Positions 1 through 10,993 of a DNA stretch of 64,000 nt are shown in pieces (within the stretch, counting starts at the first letter, position 1; the number at the start of each line of letters is the position of its first letter). Origin of the DNA: Desarmillaria ectypa (Eukaryota > Basidiomycota > Agaricomycetes > Agaricales > Physalacriaceae); assembly GCA_030407005.1 (NCBI GenBank), contig JAUDYN010000003.1, forward strand, positions 2,604,001-2,668,000. Reading direction: 5' to 3'. Both the position numbers and the translations under genes were made by a program. The notes under the pieces are model-generated. The model was not told where the DNA came from, made no database searches, and saw only the letters and a program-made list of their open reading frames with translations.

Positions 1-51
1 GGCGCCAAACACGAGCACCTTGGATCCTTGTTCCGGCTGTTGCTTTGACAT
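1..51 (-). CDS. N-terminus of an unidentified gene, cut by the window edge
   Basis: Reading leftward from an ATG at 51, the first 17 codons are open and spell MSKQQPEQGSKVLVFGA before the window ends. The KVLVFGA stretch, a beta strand running into a glycine, resembles the start of a Rossmann-type nucleotide-binding fold, but 17 residues are too few to name a family. The gene would be divergent from the SED5 gene, with about 290 bp between the two start codons. The call rests only on the open frame, the in-frame ATG and the position. Confidence 0.4.
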   Translation of the reverse strand, partial: MSKQQPEQGSKVLVFGA

Positions 52-341
52 GTGTGCAGTAGAGTGGTAAAAGGATAAGACGGAACAGCAGAAAAGAGGA
101 GGACGTAAGAGACGAAGATACGAGGATGGGCACGGTATTTGTACCCTAAATGCGGTCCGTAGCAGCATCCGAGGATGGGGAAACGTGCACCCCAGCGATT
201 CGAGCTTCGAACCCAGATCAGCGTGAAACTGAATGAAGCCTGATATCACGTGTCAAATCACCCTTTGACCTCGACCACGAATTCAGTTTCCCTGTTCTCT
301 TCCTTTGCTTCCATAGACTCTATCAATTCCTTATATTACAC

Positions 342-1694
342 ATGCCTATACAAGACCGGACTAACGAATTTCGTTCCTGCGTCGAGTCCATCCGGAGCAG
401 GTCTTCCCTGCCTTCTCGTGGCGGTGAGGCCAAACAGCGCCTGTTGCAAGATGGTAGTCGAGCACATGGAAGCAAAAGCGAATTCTCACGAATGGCTTCG
501 ACTATTGGGAAGGATATCAGTAGTACAACAATAAAACTTGGGAAACTAGCCCAGTGTACGTATCCAGGTCTTTTATTAGGTCTGCGGACACGTTCTCATC
601 ATTCGTACAGTAGCCAAACGGAAAACCCTGTTTGATGATAGACCGGTCGAGATTAGCGTAGGGAGTGTATTTTTCCGATGTGTTGGCGCTGACTCGCACT
701 GTCGGGTGATACAGGAACTCACGTTCATCATAAAACAAGACATTGCCAGTATCAACAAGCAGATAGCTCAATTACAGTCCTACGTCAAGCAACGCAAAGC
801 TCAGTCGTCAGGCTCAGCAGCAGGAAAGCAGATCGAAGAGCACAATCACAACGTGGTTATGCTGTTGCAGAGTAAGCTGGCAAATACGAGTATGACGTTC
901 AAAGATGTTCTGGAGGTTCGAACGCAGGTGAGTGGATGCTTATGTCTTTCCTTGGTCACGTCTCTCTGAGCTGGAATGATTAGAACATGAAGGAAACCAA
1001 GGATCGTACCGAGCAGTTCATGTATTCGACATCTTCTGCAGCCAACCAGACACCTTCAAGTAAGCCTTGCAGCTGCTTTCGACCTACATTATCTTTACAC
1101 ATCACTCCAGGTTCGGTGTTGTTCAATACACAACGGAGCGATCCCATGGGTGACGGCAGTCCAAGCCGGCTCGAGCCTAGTTCCAAAGGCAAAAGTCGCT
1201 TCCTACAAAACGGAGACATTCTCGCTCTTAACCTGGACACCGCTGAAGAGGGTACCGCATCTCAGAATGGCGGAGCATTTATGCAGATGCAACTCGTTGA
1301 ACAACAGGTATTTTTTCCTCACAGTATCTCGATGTCCACTACTTCATCCATTTGACAGGACTCCTACATACAATCCCGCTCCACTGCCATAGAGTCGATA
1401 GAATCCACCATTGCTGAGCTTGGCCAGATATTCACACAGCTGGCTAATATGGTTGCCGAACAGCGGGAAACGGTGCAGCGCATCGATGCTGACACCATGG
1501 ACATTGCGTCAAACGTCAGTGGTGCACAACGAGAACTCCTGAAGTATTATACTAGTATTTCAAGTAATCGGTGGCTGATGCTGAAAATATTCGGCGTTCT
1601 CATTGTCTTCGTGCGTCTGCGGTTTCGTCTGTTGATGCTAGTTCAATAACTAACAGTGTTTTCACAGTTCCTGGTCTTCATTCTGGTGTCATGA
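342..1694 (+). CDS. SED5: Syntaxin-5 family Golgi t-SNARE (Sed5)
   Basis: Qa-SNARE for ER-to-Golgi and intra-Golgi vesicle fusion. Seven exons (342-555, 611-657, 715-927, 984-1059, 1111-1307, 1359-1610, 1668-1694) join in frame to about 341 residues, the usual family length. The N-terminus MPIQDRTNEFRSC matches the Sed5 opening, which binds Sly1 in this family. It is followed by an Habc-type helical region (SEFSRMASTIGKDI, LAKRKTLFDDRPVEI). The SNARE helix near the C-terminus includes IFTQLANMVAEQRETVQRID with the zero-layer glutamine. A tail anchor of about 17 hydrophobic residues (MLKIFGVLIVF, then FLVFILVS) is split by the last intron. An upstream ATG at 250 is in another frame and gives no syntaxin sequence, so 342 is the start. 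Splice sites are canonical. Confidence 0.93.
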
Positions 1695-1820
1695 GGATCA
1701 CTATGCAGGGCGGGAACCTGTATATTCAACGGACAGTAAATCATGCTCATATATGCATGGCATGGATAGACATGCACTTATATTAATATGATACCCGAGA
1801 GCATATTAAACAAATGCTGG

Positions 1821-2894
1821 TTAACCAACGGGTATAGCATTGACCCCAGTCCCCCAGGCCTTTCCCCCTCGCGGTTTTCTACTCTTGTCGTGCTTGACAC
1901 CCCCACGATGTATTTCGTTCCCTACTGTATCGTCAATAGTCCATGTTCGCTTCTTCGACGGCGCTTGATCCACCCCAGACGTTGCAGAATAACGCTGAGG
2001 TCGTGCTGTTATAGATATAAGTGCCCCATCTTTGGCTTGCTTTTCCAGTTTCTCTTTCTGCGGCAAGTTGAGCACCAGAATAGACAAGCATTACGAGAGA
2101 ACTCACTCTTTGACCGTGAAGCTCCCTGTTTCTGTCTTTCACCTTTTGTATCCTGGTTTCTCCCTTTCCGCCACCTCCTGCTGTCAGCTCGACATTAATC
2201 AAACGGCCATCCAGTTGAGATTGATGTAATTTGAGCGCCTGCTGCAATGCGTTTCGATGCGTGAATTCAAGAAACGCGCAACCTTTGGATTTTGTTGCCA
2301 TCTTTCCCGGTGTAGTTTTTGGTGTGAGTAAACGGACGCTCGGCGGTGGGTCTGATTCACATCATCAATGGATGAAAACGTAAGGAAATGTTAAGACGGA
2401 CCGCAGGCAGCAAAATGTGCTTTTATTGTATCCAAGGATGTCGTGTACTTGAGGTTACCTGAGCAACTGATTCAGCAGGAGCACGCATAGGAAAAGTGAA
2501 TGCACTTGCCGACGAAGAGAAGAAAACGCTGCTTGGTTTCCGCCGTGGCGATCTTCTTCTTCTTCTGGACCACCTTGTCACCTTTTTCTTCTATCCTTTC
2601 CCCGTCATCCTCCACCTTCCGCTTCCTCTTTTTCCTATCCCGAGCTTCACCTTCACCTTCACCATCCTTCGCTTTCGCCTGACTTTTGCTGCTCGCCTCT
2701 TTACTCTTTTCCTCACCCACCTCTTCACCCTCCACCTGATCACCCGAGCCATCAACGTCGTCCTGGATCTCCATGACAGGAATACTGTCAGCTTCCATGC
2801 TATGCGCATGGCCGTGAACATTTTTGCCCGACTTGTGTTCGCGGAAAGCAATGGCCTTCTTCTGCTTCTTGGTTAGTTTTTGAGGGGTAGACAT
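1821..2894 (-). CDS. NOP6: Nop6-like nucleolar RRM protein
   Basis: Probable 40S ribosome-assembly RNA-binding protein. Four exons (2894-2510, 2458-2402, 2351-2107, 2057-1821) give 307 residues. The N-terminal 115 residues are charged and low-complexity, with K/R- and E-rich runs and RKKRKRK nuclear/nucleolar signals. A single RRM follows: RNP2-like RFLLFVGNLKYTTS, then an RNP1-like strand with KGCAFLEFTHRN. After it comes a basic tail (ETRIQKVKDRNRELHGQR) as in Nop6. Intron 1 (2509-2459) begins with GC: exon end ...CTTCGTCG, donor GCAAGT. Splicing there is needed to restore FVGNL, the conserved RRM motif. The gene converges on SED5. The symbol is by family resemblance; other small RRM assembly factors are possible. 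Confidence 0.82.
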
Positions 2895-3425
2895 TGCGGC
2901 AGGGTTGCTATTCGGTACTGCGCAGATCGAAGGAAGATAAATTAAAATCCAGACAAAACTGGGTTTTTGGCACAGGTGCGACAGAAACGATCAACTAGAA
3001 GTGAAGGATAGGGGGCTTTGGCAAACAGTGGAAACATTCTGGCATAGCCATGCACGCGTCCCGAGTCCCGACCGTTGACGCGATCAAGATGCTGACGAGC
3101 CCGTTTGTCTCTTAGTCCCGCACTGTCACCACGAATTCTGCTGGAGAGTAGGTCAGTAGCTCCAGGCTTCCCCGCCTATTATCTATATCTGACTTGCTTG
3201 ACTTTTTGCCTTAGATTACGCAGCGGGCACGTCTACGACTTGGTCTGACATCCAATTTGAAGCGGCGACGGCTCAAGGTCAGTCTGCCTAGTAACCCACA
3301 CACGTACCTACTTAAATCTTTGCAGGATTTATTCAACAAGTCGACCGGTCTATCACTACTACATCTCCAACAGGTGGGAAAGCTTGTACTGGTTTGAATT
3401 ATGTTCTAATATACAGCCCATCTAG
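2895..3425. other. Spacer with splice-like signals, no assigned gene
   Basis: This lies between the Nop6-like start and the F-box start. Intron-like segments are visible: donors GTCAGTAGC near 3151, GTCAGTCTG near 3279 and GTGGGAAAG near 3373, each followed by a pyrimidine-rich AG. They could be 5' UTR introns of the F-box gene. Joining the intervening exons also gives a short open peptide (DYAAGTSTTWSDIQ...) that ends at AAC-TAA just after 3426, in another frame. I do not recognise it, and no convincing start codon was found. Confidence 0.35.
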
Positions 3426-4985
3426 ATGACCGAAACTAACGTCATATCTCTCCTTGGCACAAATCATGCACCCACAGAAGAGGAGCGTCGTGTCATTGAG
3501 AAATCCTTAGAAGACCACGAGTCGGAACTCAAAGATCTCCTGGACGAGATTCAACAGCTGCAACAAACTATAAATGCAAGACATAGCGCAGTCAGAAAAG
3601 TCCAGGGTACCATTGATGCTCACTATATGCTCCTGCGGCATAGCCCTATGAGGACCCTACTCCCAGAGATTCTGGGGGAGATTTTTGAGGTGCATTGTGA
3701 TCTCCATCCCCTCCCAGATTTTTCCTACTGGGATTATCGGCGTCGTAATACGCTTATGAAGTCTCGTATGGAACTGCTTCACGTTTGCCGCAGGTGGCGA
3801 ACTATCGCATTATCTACACCTCGCATTTGGTCGGCCTTCCCCTTGTTCGCTCGTGAAAGTCCGCTGAATAACCCAACCTTTGACGAGGAGATGGTGAATT
3901 TGTGGCTCACCTCGTCACAGCGGGTGCCTTTGGATATATATGCTTCATATCATGAAGATAGTCCTGATTACACAGCAACCCACCTTATATCCCAGATCCA
4001 CCGATGCCGTAGGCTTAATCTAGAGTTCCAATTCCATCATAATCGACTGGAATCAATCACCTGGCTCACCCTTCCCATCGCGCCTATGCTTACGGCCCTC
4101 TACTTTCATTCTGACCGTTGGGCCGACGCAAGCATGGTAGCATGGGCATCCCAGCTCTTCCCCACGCTTCCCAATCTCAGGGATCTCGACTTCAATGGGC
4201 CTGCATCTCTCCTTAGCAACGCGTCACTGGGCGCTCTAAAGATACTGCACTGTACGCTGATGAACCCTGAACAGTTCGTGGGTGTTCTCAAAGGGCTTCT
4301 TCTTGAGGAGATGCATGTCGGGCATATGCCCGACGCCACAGCCCCAACAAGCCGTGCTATTCACAAGAGCTTGAGGGTTCTTGACATCCGCTGGGACCCT
4401 TCTGAGCTTGACGCCATCCCAAATCTGCTTCACCAATTGACGTTACCCGCGTTAGAGAGCTTGGAAATACATGATCGCTTCGTACCTCCAAAACATATCA
4501 TGGACTTTCTCACGCGCTCTGCTTGCTCGTTGATCACCCTCCGCATGGCTCCCAACACCAACAGAAGGCATCGTTCTGATAACAGGGAGCATGCCATACT
4601 GCCATGCTTACAGATGGAACAGAATCGGTTGTTGAAGCGTCTCTTTATCCATGCTCCAAACGATTCCCTGACGGTGTATATCAAAGGCCTGTCGCCCGAG
4701 ATCCTTGAATATCTAAAAGGTCCGAGCCTTCCCCATCTCGCAGAAATCGGTTTTACCACCTCCACTGAGAATATATCTGTCGTCAAGGAGGTGATCAAGT
4801 GTCGAGAGGCGATGTATAAGGACAACTTGGTAGAATCCATGTTGTCACGAGTAGAGATCGTCCTGTCCTCTGCTGATCGATGGTTCTCTGGCAAGGTCAA
4901 GAAGGATGATATCAAGCGCGCATCCGAATCCTTAAGAGATTTGGGGGTGTCCGTCGAGCTTAGGTCCTGCGAAGCCCTTTTCTAA
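3426..4985 (+). CDS. F-box protein with N-terminal coiled coil
   Basis: Single uninterrupted exon of 519 residues, of the large Agaricomycete F-box family, thought to recruit substrates to SCF ubiquitin ligases. Residues about 17-60 form a charged heptad-like helix (EERRVIEKSLEDHESEL, LLDEIQQLQQ). The F-box follows at about 75-135, with TLLPEILGEIF, LLHVCRRWRTIAL and PRIWSAFP. The remaining roughly 380 residues have leucine-spaced, LRR-like segments (LPNLRDLDF, LKILHCTLM, LRVLDIRWD, LESLEIHDRF). The family typically begins with a short lead such as LLGTNHAPTEEE, which fits this start. The substrate is unknown. No disruption is seen. Confidence 0.85.
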   Translation: MTETNVISLLGTNHAPTEEERRVIEKSLEDHESELKDLLDEIQQLQQTINARHSAVRKVQGTIDAHYMLLRHSPMRTLLPEILGEIFEVHCDLHPLPDFSYWDYRRRNTLMKSRMELLHVCRRWRTIALSTPRIWSAFPLFARESPLNNPTFDEEMVNLWLTSSQRVPLDIYASYHEDSPDYTATHLISQIHRCRRLNLEFQFHHNRLESITWLTLPIAPMLTALYFHSDRWADASMVAWASQLFPTLPNLRDLDFNGPASLLSNASLGALKILHCTLMNPEQFVGVLKGLLLEEMHVGHMPDATAPTSRAIHKSLRVLDIRWDPSELDAIPNLLHQLTLPALESLEIHDRFVPPKHIMDFLTRSACSLITLRMAPNTNRRHRSDNREHAILPCLQMEQNRLLKRLFIHAPNDSLTVYIKGLSPEILEYLKGPSLPHLAEIGFTTSTENISVVKEVIKCREAMYKDNLVESMLSRVEIVLSSADRWFSGKVKKDDIKRASESLRDLGVSVELRSCEALF

Positions 4986-5145
4986 ACTTCGCCCTCAGCG
5001 CTGTGCTACTTCCCGGCACTGTCTGTTATCCCTTCCGATCTAACAATCATGTCGTTATCGTACCGGAGGTTTTATCGCCTTTCAGTTACGTGGAAGAAAC
5101 CAGTGATCGTCCAATTTTTTCAGTAGACCACTATAATGATGTATG

Positions 5146-8046
5146 TTAACGGAGCGCCAATCTGGCTCCCACTAATGCTACCGTGTCTAGGATTTGGGCC
5201 ACTTCTTCATCATACAACTGTTTCTCCAACCTCGTTGCCTTTTCCAATGTGACGCCATTATTTCGAGCAGCGACATTCCGCATCCGCTCATCCCCCAGAT
5301 TGTGGAATACAATTGAGCTCAAGTATTGGGCATCCGATGCTTCTCGGTACATCTCTAAAGCGCTAAAATCTGCTTCAGCTACTTGGAGATACGTGCTTGC
5401 CTCACCGAGGCTTTGCTCTGGCGCATAAACATTAATAATGGAGGAAACCATATGATGCGAGCCAACACAAACCAGTAGCCCCCTCGGCGGCTATAATACA
5501 ACGAGCCAACGTGAAAGAAGCTAAGGCCCGTTGCTCAATGTCGTTTCCGGTGATCAGCTGGCAAGATCCGTCAGAACGTAGACCCCGAAATCACGTCACC
5601 AACATACCTGGGGCATAATTCTTTCCAACATACGTCGAGATCGCTTTGTCAACCCTAGCTCAAGCCCTACATCAGCGAGCATAATGATACTTGTCCGGTA
5701 CAAATTTAACCGCAACAGGAATTCAGAATGCCAGAGGGAAGTTAACAAGTGGTGGACTGCTGTTGGAGACTGTTCACAAGCCTAAAACAGTGTTAAGAAA
5801 CATATGACGAATGAAATCACCTCGAAACCGTACCCGCATTCGTATGACTTCATGCAGATCACCAAAAATTTTAGATATGTGTGTCGGGGTACTATCAAGG
5901 GTATAGTGGCGAGGATTGAAGTCGCCAGGGGGCTTTCGAGGGAGCAGAAAACTGGAATACAAGCGATCTTGTTTCCTAGATCATCATTCAATCAGGCAAT
6001 GGCGTATGGTGACCCGTAGAAAGATGCTTACCGACGGACAGCTCGTAGAACAAGAACATGCCATATTTCTTGAGCCCAAGAGGCATAGTCATCAATTGTC
6101 AATCCACGCCAAACATCAGGCTCTAACAGCGATACAAGGGCTTGGGTATATTTGCCTTGGCGGGCTTGCTGCAGAAGGCTAAATATGATGTTGTCCGCGT
6201 AGATAAAGGGCGCCGCACTCTGTAAGCCTTATTTAAAATAGCCGTGAGACGATTGTTATTGCTGCCTCCGTATTCCGTGAAGGCAATAACGATATTCTCC
6301 TCAACTTGGGCCAGCTGTTCACACCCTAGAAGGTTCTAAATTTCGACATACGGTGTCTGTGAACCGCCGAACTTGACAAACCTGCAGCGCTCCATACAGT
6401 GCTTTGTACCGCATGTTGGCCCCATTGGCCGGCTTCATAGTCTTCCTCTGGATGTATTTCAGTCCAGTAGTCATACAGCCCTATTGCTTGAACAATCTTT
6501 GCGAACGATGCAGTTAAAGGTTGTTCCTAAGCTCAAATTAGTTCGGAGGGATCGATGATGGCTTATAGACCTACATTATTTATGTCGAGCAGTTTCTTGA
6601 CATCAAAGAGGATTTCGGCTGGATGTAGGTCAGGTTGTAGTTCATTCAATGGCGCTTTCTTTCCCTCTTCATCGGGAGGTAATCTATTTAGCATACTAGG
6701 GGATGATGAGGGGAAGATCTCCGTGTGCATGGAACTCTAATACGTAGCACAATGTTGCAAAATGATCTTGTCACCGGCAATACGAGAAACAGCAATAGCT
6801 TCAGATAGTATCTGCTGGAATGTGAGGATTTTATCCTGTCAATATGGTAAGACTCAACTGTTCTAACAGCCGTGAACTCATGCCGAAGATAATGCATGCG
6901 GATGAGACTCAGTAGCACATTCTGTCGTAATCCACTTGAGTTTACGAGTGAGATACGACGATGAGGAAGAGAACACCATGGTTCTTACGAGTCGGGCCCG
7001 TCTGTGAACTGTTGCTCAAAGTATCGCCTGGCGTTCTCGTCCATAGCAAGTTCATCACCTGTTGCATGCGCCTTTTCCATTCTGAAATGGGATTTCGTAA
7101 CTTGTGCTTGTGGGAACTAATCAGACCAGCTAGCAAGACGCACGCTTCATAAGGATCAGGCTGAGGCCAGAACACTTGGTCGCCTCGTGTCCTGAATAAT
7201 AACCGATCCACTTACACGGTACATTAGATACACAGATGATTGTACTGAGCCGTCACCTACCTGAGTTTAATGGGTCATTCAGGATGCGGGCGTATTTTTC
7301 AGAATGCTCACTGGTGCACCAAGCGACGTAATCGGTATGCAGTGCAACCAGTCCAGCCCAAGACAACTTGAGATAACTAATGTGACACCGTCGACAGAAG
7401 TATCCAAAAAGCGAGCGAGAAGACTGGAGAAAACATTATATTCCATTTGAAAGCCTTGAAGTCAGAAGCGTACCAAGACCGGCGGCGGATCCTGGGGGAT
7501 GAACTTAGTATAGCATCGGTATAATTTCAGAACTCATACTGACGTCTTCGTTTCTCTCATCGAACAATACGGCGATACCTGGCCATAATTGAAGGGATGT
7601 TTAATGACAGAGCTGGGTGCTCACCTCGAAGAAAAGCTGAGAGTCTGTCTGTCGCGTAGAGTTCTACGTGCTGGAAACAAAGTTGATGAGTCGCAACGAT
7701 AAGTACTCAGCCAACGTACAACATTCCTGAACGAGTGTATTAGCTTTGATGCCTCTCCTTCCTGAGCTTTTGGGGCAGCGATAATTTCTTTGAGGAGCTG
7801 CTTCCATTTCTTTGGTTGAGCGACCTGTTACTGACCTATGTAGAACACCCTCATGTAGCAACTGGAATTGGATACACATACCTCCGATACTTCGTTCATT
7901 AGCAACCGATATATATGAAGTAAGAAAGGCTGAGGCAGTAACTTGGAGTCGTACTCTCGAAAGACGAGCATAAAGAGGGTCAACAGGACAACATGGTGGG
8001 GTCGAAGGATATGCTGGTGCGCGATTGGCTTGGTATTCGCATCCAT
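5146..8046 (-). CDS. APC5: Anaphase-promoting complex subunit 5 (Apc5)
   Basis: TPR scaffold subunit of the APC/C ubiquitin ligase that drives mitotic exit. The gene is cut into many small exons (about 15) by introns of roughly 50 nt. The N-terminus reads ILRPHHVVLLTLFMLVFREY, the characteristic Apc5 opening. Middle exons give NARRYFEQQFTDG (the Apc5 RYFE block), LLSLIRMHYLRHEF and ILSEAIAVSRIAGDKIILQH (the Apc5/TPR helical pair), then SLLEPDVW and DYASWAQEIWHVL. The C-terminal exons include a TPR-like HNLGDERMRNVAARN and end at ALR-stop. Junctions through the middle are approximate: one intron (about 6805-6857) was placed by helix continuity. Divergent from the amidase gene, with 356 bp between starts. 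Confidence 0.82.
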
Positions 8047-8402
8047 GTAGTCACAGAGACAAAGGAATATGTACGCGTTAAGGACGTGTCAAAGAAAGGA
8101 AGGAAGCTCCAAGGTTGAGCGGTTGGGTCTGGTCGAGCGTCACACTTCTGTGACAGACGCGCCTTTTCGGCCTTTTCGGGACGCCTCTTTCCTCCACTTC
8201 CACCATTATAGTAAGTTTGAGACTTCAACCATGGCTACACTATTTGCTACTATGTTTTAAAGGAATAGCGCCTCTTTATTTGTATTTCTCACCCTATCAA
8301 AAATAGTTTCTATCTCACTCGGGAAACGTGACCCGTGCTACCGTCCGTGAGACTTTGTTCGTATCTTTCCTTGATTCCTCAACTGCCCACAGAGTTTCTT
8401 CA
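8047..8402. promoter_or_regulatory. Shared spacer between APC5 and amidase starts
   Basis: 356 bp between divergent start codons. It contains a pyrimidine-rich stretch at about 8155-8200 and AT-rich sequence at 8250-8310. An in-frame ATG at 8328 lies 75 bp upstream of the chosen amidase start, but the residues it would add do not look like the family N-terminus. No other gene is evident. The promoter role is inferred from position only. Confidence 0.4.
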
Positions 8403-10609
8403 ATGACTTGGGAAGAGGCAGTTTCAGAAAAGCAGAAGAGGCAGCTGGCTTCGATTCCCCAGGAGTGGACCTTGGCCGGTCTACCGTCGGAGAATGTTAT
8501 CGACGTTACCGCCTTCCCAGACTCTTGTGGTCTACTGACACCGACAGAGCTCGAAATTACTAGGTCTGAAGTCGATGATCTTTTGTCCAGGCTCGCGAAC
8601 GGTGAATGGACATCTGTTGAAGTCACCACAGCGTTCTACAAACGTGCTATCATCGCGCACCAGCTGGTAGGCTCACATCAATGTGTCCATAATAACACTC
8701 TGAAAGAATTGAAGGTCAACTGCCTTACGGAAATATTTGTCGAAAAAGCGCTTGCTAAAGCTGCTGAGCGTGATGCCTACCTCAAGCGAACAGGCAAGGT
8801 GCTGGGACCGCTTCACGGTCTGCCTGTGTCCTTGAAGGATCAAGTCAATATCAAGGGAATTGAGTCCACGATGGGTAGACTAAATGCATTCATGTGAAAG
8901 CGTGCTGATAAGCATTTCTGCAGGTTATGTATCCTGGATCGGGACTTTTGCGGAGCACAATGCCGTTCTTGTAGACATACTGGACTCCTTAGGTGCTGTT
9001 CCTTTCGTCAAGACAAACATTCCTCAAACCTTGATGGCAAGTTTACTTATCATACGAGTGAATCATTCTTCTCACTTGAAATCATAGTGGGGAGAAACTT
9101 TCAATAACGTCTTCGGACGCACCTGTAACCCTCACAACAGATCTCTCACAAGTGGGGGCTCTTCTGGTGGGGAAGGTGCATTAATCGGTAGGTCATTTTT
9201 GTGATGGTTTGAGATGCCATATAACCTAAATCAAACCCCCAGCACTCAGAGGAAGCCCTCTAGGTATATGATTGGTCAGAACATAAATGAACACCTACTG
9301 ATTTGAACATCAGGTATTGGTTCCGACATCGGAGGGTAAGAAAGACGGTAAAGCTTGCATCAGGTTTTCGTTGTAATCTTTCTCCTAGGTCCATCCGGAT
9401 TCCGTCGTCTTTTTGCGGTATCTATGGATTGCGACCTTCCCATGGCCGGGTACCTTATGCGGGCTGCGTGAACTCGATGGAGGGACAGGACTCTATTATG
9501 TCCGTTCTAGGTCCAATGTCCAATAGCCTAAGCGGCCTCAAACGTTTCATGAAAGCCGTGGTAGACGCGAAACCTTGGTACAGAGATTCCCTCGTCATCC
9601 CTAAAGCATGGAGTGAAGAAGAGCATAAACTTGTCAATCACGGGAACGGGGAATCGCTGTGTTTCGGTATTTTATGGGACGACAGATCCGTGGTACCAAA
9701 TCCTCCCATAATTCGCGGGTTGGAGATGACAAAGAAAGCATTATTGGCTGCAGGTCATAAAGGTTCGCTAGTCGGCATCTTGGCATAATAGCACCATTGA
9801 TTGCCCCCCTCCCCCAAGTTGTCGATTGGGAGCCCTTCAAACATGATGCTCTTTCCTGGACTTCCGTAAGACCATCATTGATACTGCGATGTAACCATGT
9901 TAACGTCAAAGTCATCAGTACGAAATTTGGGGCGCAGGTTGCGACGAAGACTATTGTGTAGTCACTCAGATTTCCGGGGAACCTATAATCTCCACCATGA
10001 GTCCTAATGGAAATTCGGAACCTGGAAAGTCTAAACATAACAGGGGTTTATCGGCATACCAGCTGTGGCAAGTCCAAAAACAAAAGAGAAACCTACGGCA
10101 GGAGTATCTCGAGTACTGGCAAGCAACTGAGAAGACCACGGGCACTGGTAGACCCGTCGATGCAATCATAGCACCAGTAGCGCCATATGCTGCACCCCCA
10201 CATGGTCTCAACCGGTGACTAAGTTGATCCGTTTCATCTACCACCATACTTACCCATCAACTTGGATCCCAAGAATAACGGATTACACAAGGATTTGGAA
10301 CGTGCTTGATTATACCGCTCTAGTTATACCAGTGTCCAAAGTCGATGAACGCCTCGATGTGAAGAAACCTCCTCACAAGTTCTATAGCGACAAGGACAGG
10401 GAGAATTATGATCGATGTGAGTAGTATCTTGGTATAATTGCGAGAAAACTGAAGAGCTCTTGATAGATAATCCGGAAACCTTCAGAAATGCGCCTGTTGC
10501 AGTGCAAATTGTAGGCCGAACGCTTGAAGAGGAAGCCGTCATAGGCATGGCAGAAATTGTCGATGCCGCCTTAAGAGCAACAAAGTCCCAGACGGGTTCT
10601 TTTTTATAA
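8403..10609 (+). CDS. Amidase-signature hydrolase, acetamidase/fungal amidase type
   Basis: Hydrolyses a carboxamide to acid and ammonia; the substrate cannot be read from the sequence. The N-terminus MTWEEAVSEKQKRQLASIP is typical of fungal acetamidase-like amidases. The Ser-Ser-Lys triad is visible: Lys in GLPVSLKDQVNIKG, the cis-Ser in TSGGSSGGEGALI, and the nucleophile Ser in GSDIGGSIRIPSSFCG. The latter part contains LGPMSNSLSGL, IWNVLDY and NPETFRNAPVAVQIVGR. Ten introns are inferred. Intron 3 (9037-9087) is GC-AG with donor GCAAGT, required to give TLMWGETF. The last intron (10424-10473) uses an acceptor at TTGATAG; the nearer acceptors would create a stop. The frame is intact throughout and ends at TAA in 10607-10609. 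No N-terminal signal is seen. Confidence 0.9.
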
Positions 10610-10993
10610 CGACATCCTGTATATGTTTGTAAATGAAGAGTGTAAGAAAGCAACCGAATATCAGAGGGCCTATTGCATCATGTCAATGCCGACAATGGCT
10701 TGTGCGCCTTATAAGAAGGCTACTTCCTTCTTACAAAGCGCCGAGTCAAGTTCCTTGAAGGACGTTCGCGTTTCGCGCCGCAATAGCACCGAAGGGGAAA
10801 ATGATGAGTACGAGACCAATAATACGCTACGATACAAGAATATAAGGTAGAAGTGGATATGAGTGTTGTTGATGATACATATGTAACTAGCTGTTGCTAT
10901 ACAGATACGTTGTTGCGGGTTCCAAAATATTACATGCAGAAGGATTGAAAAATGCAAGATGTCGATGTGTTTACATATCAGAAGTCGGGCAAT
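10610..10993. other. Convergent 3' spacer, nothing recognised
   Basis: 384 bp between the stop codons of the amidase gene and the leftward hypothetical gene. Short open frames are present on both strands, but none shows family resemblance or intron structure. It probably holds two 3' UTRs. Confidence 0.4.

Noticed and set aside
2496..2876. Plus-strand open frame rich in Phe/Leu, membrane-like
   Set aside because: It is the complement of the Lys/Glu-rich N-terminus of the Nop6-like gene.
10424..10473. Apparent frame break near the amidase C-terminus
   Set aside because: The nearest acceptors give TAG, but the acceptor TTGATAG gives a 50-nt intron and the family motif YNPETFRNAPV, so the gene is intact.
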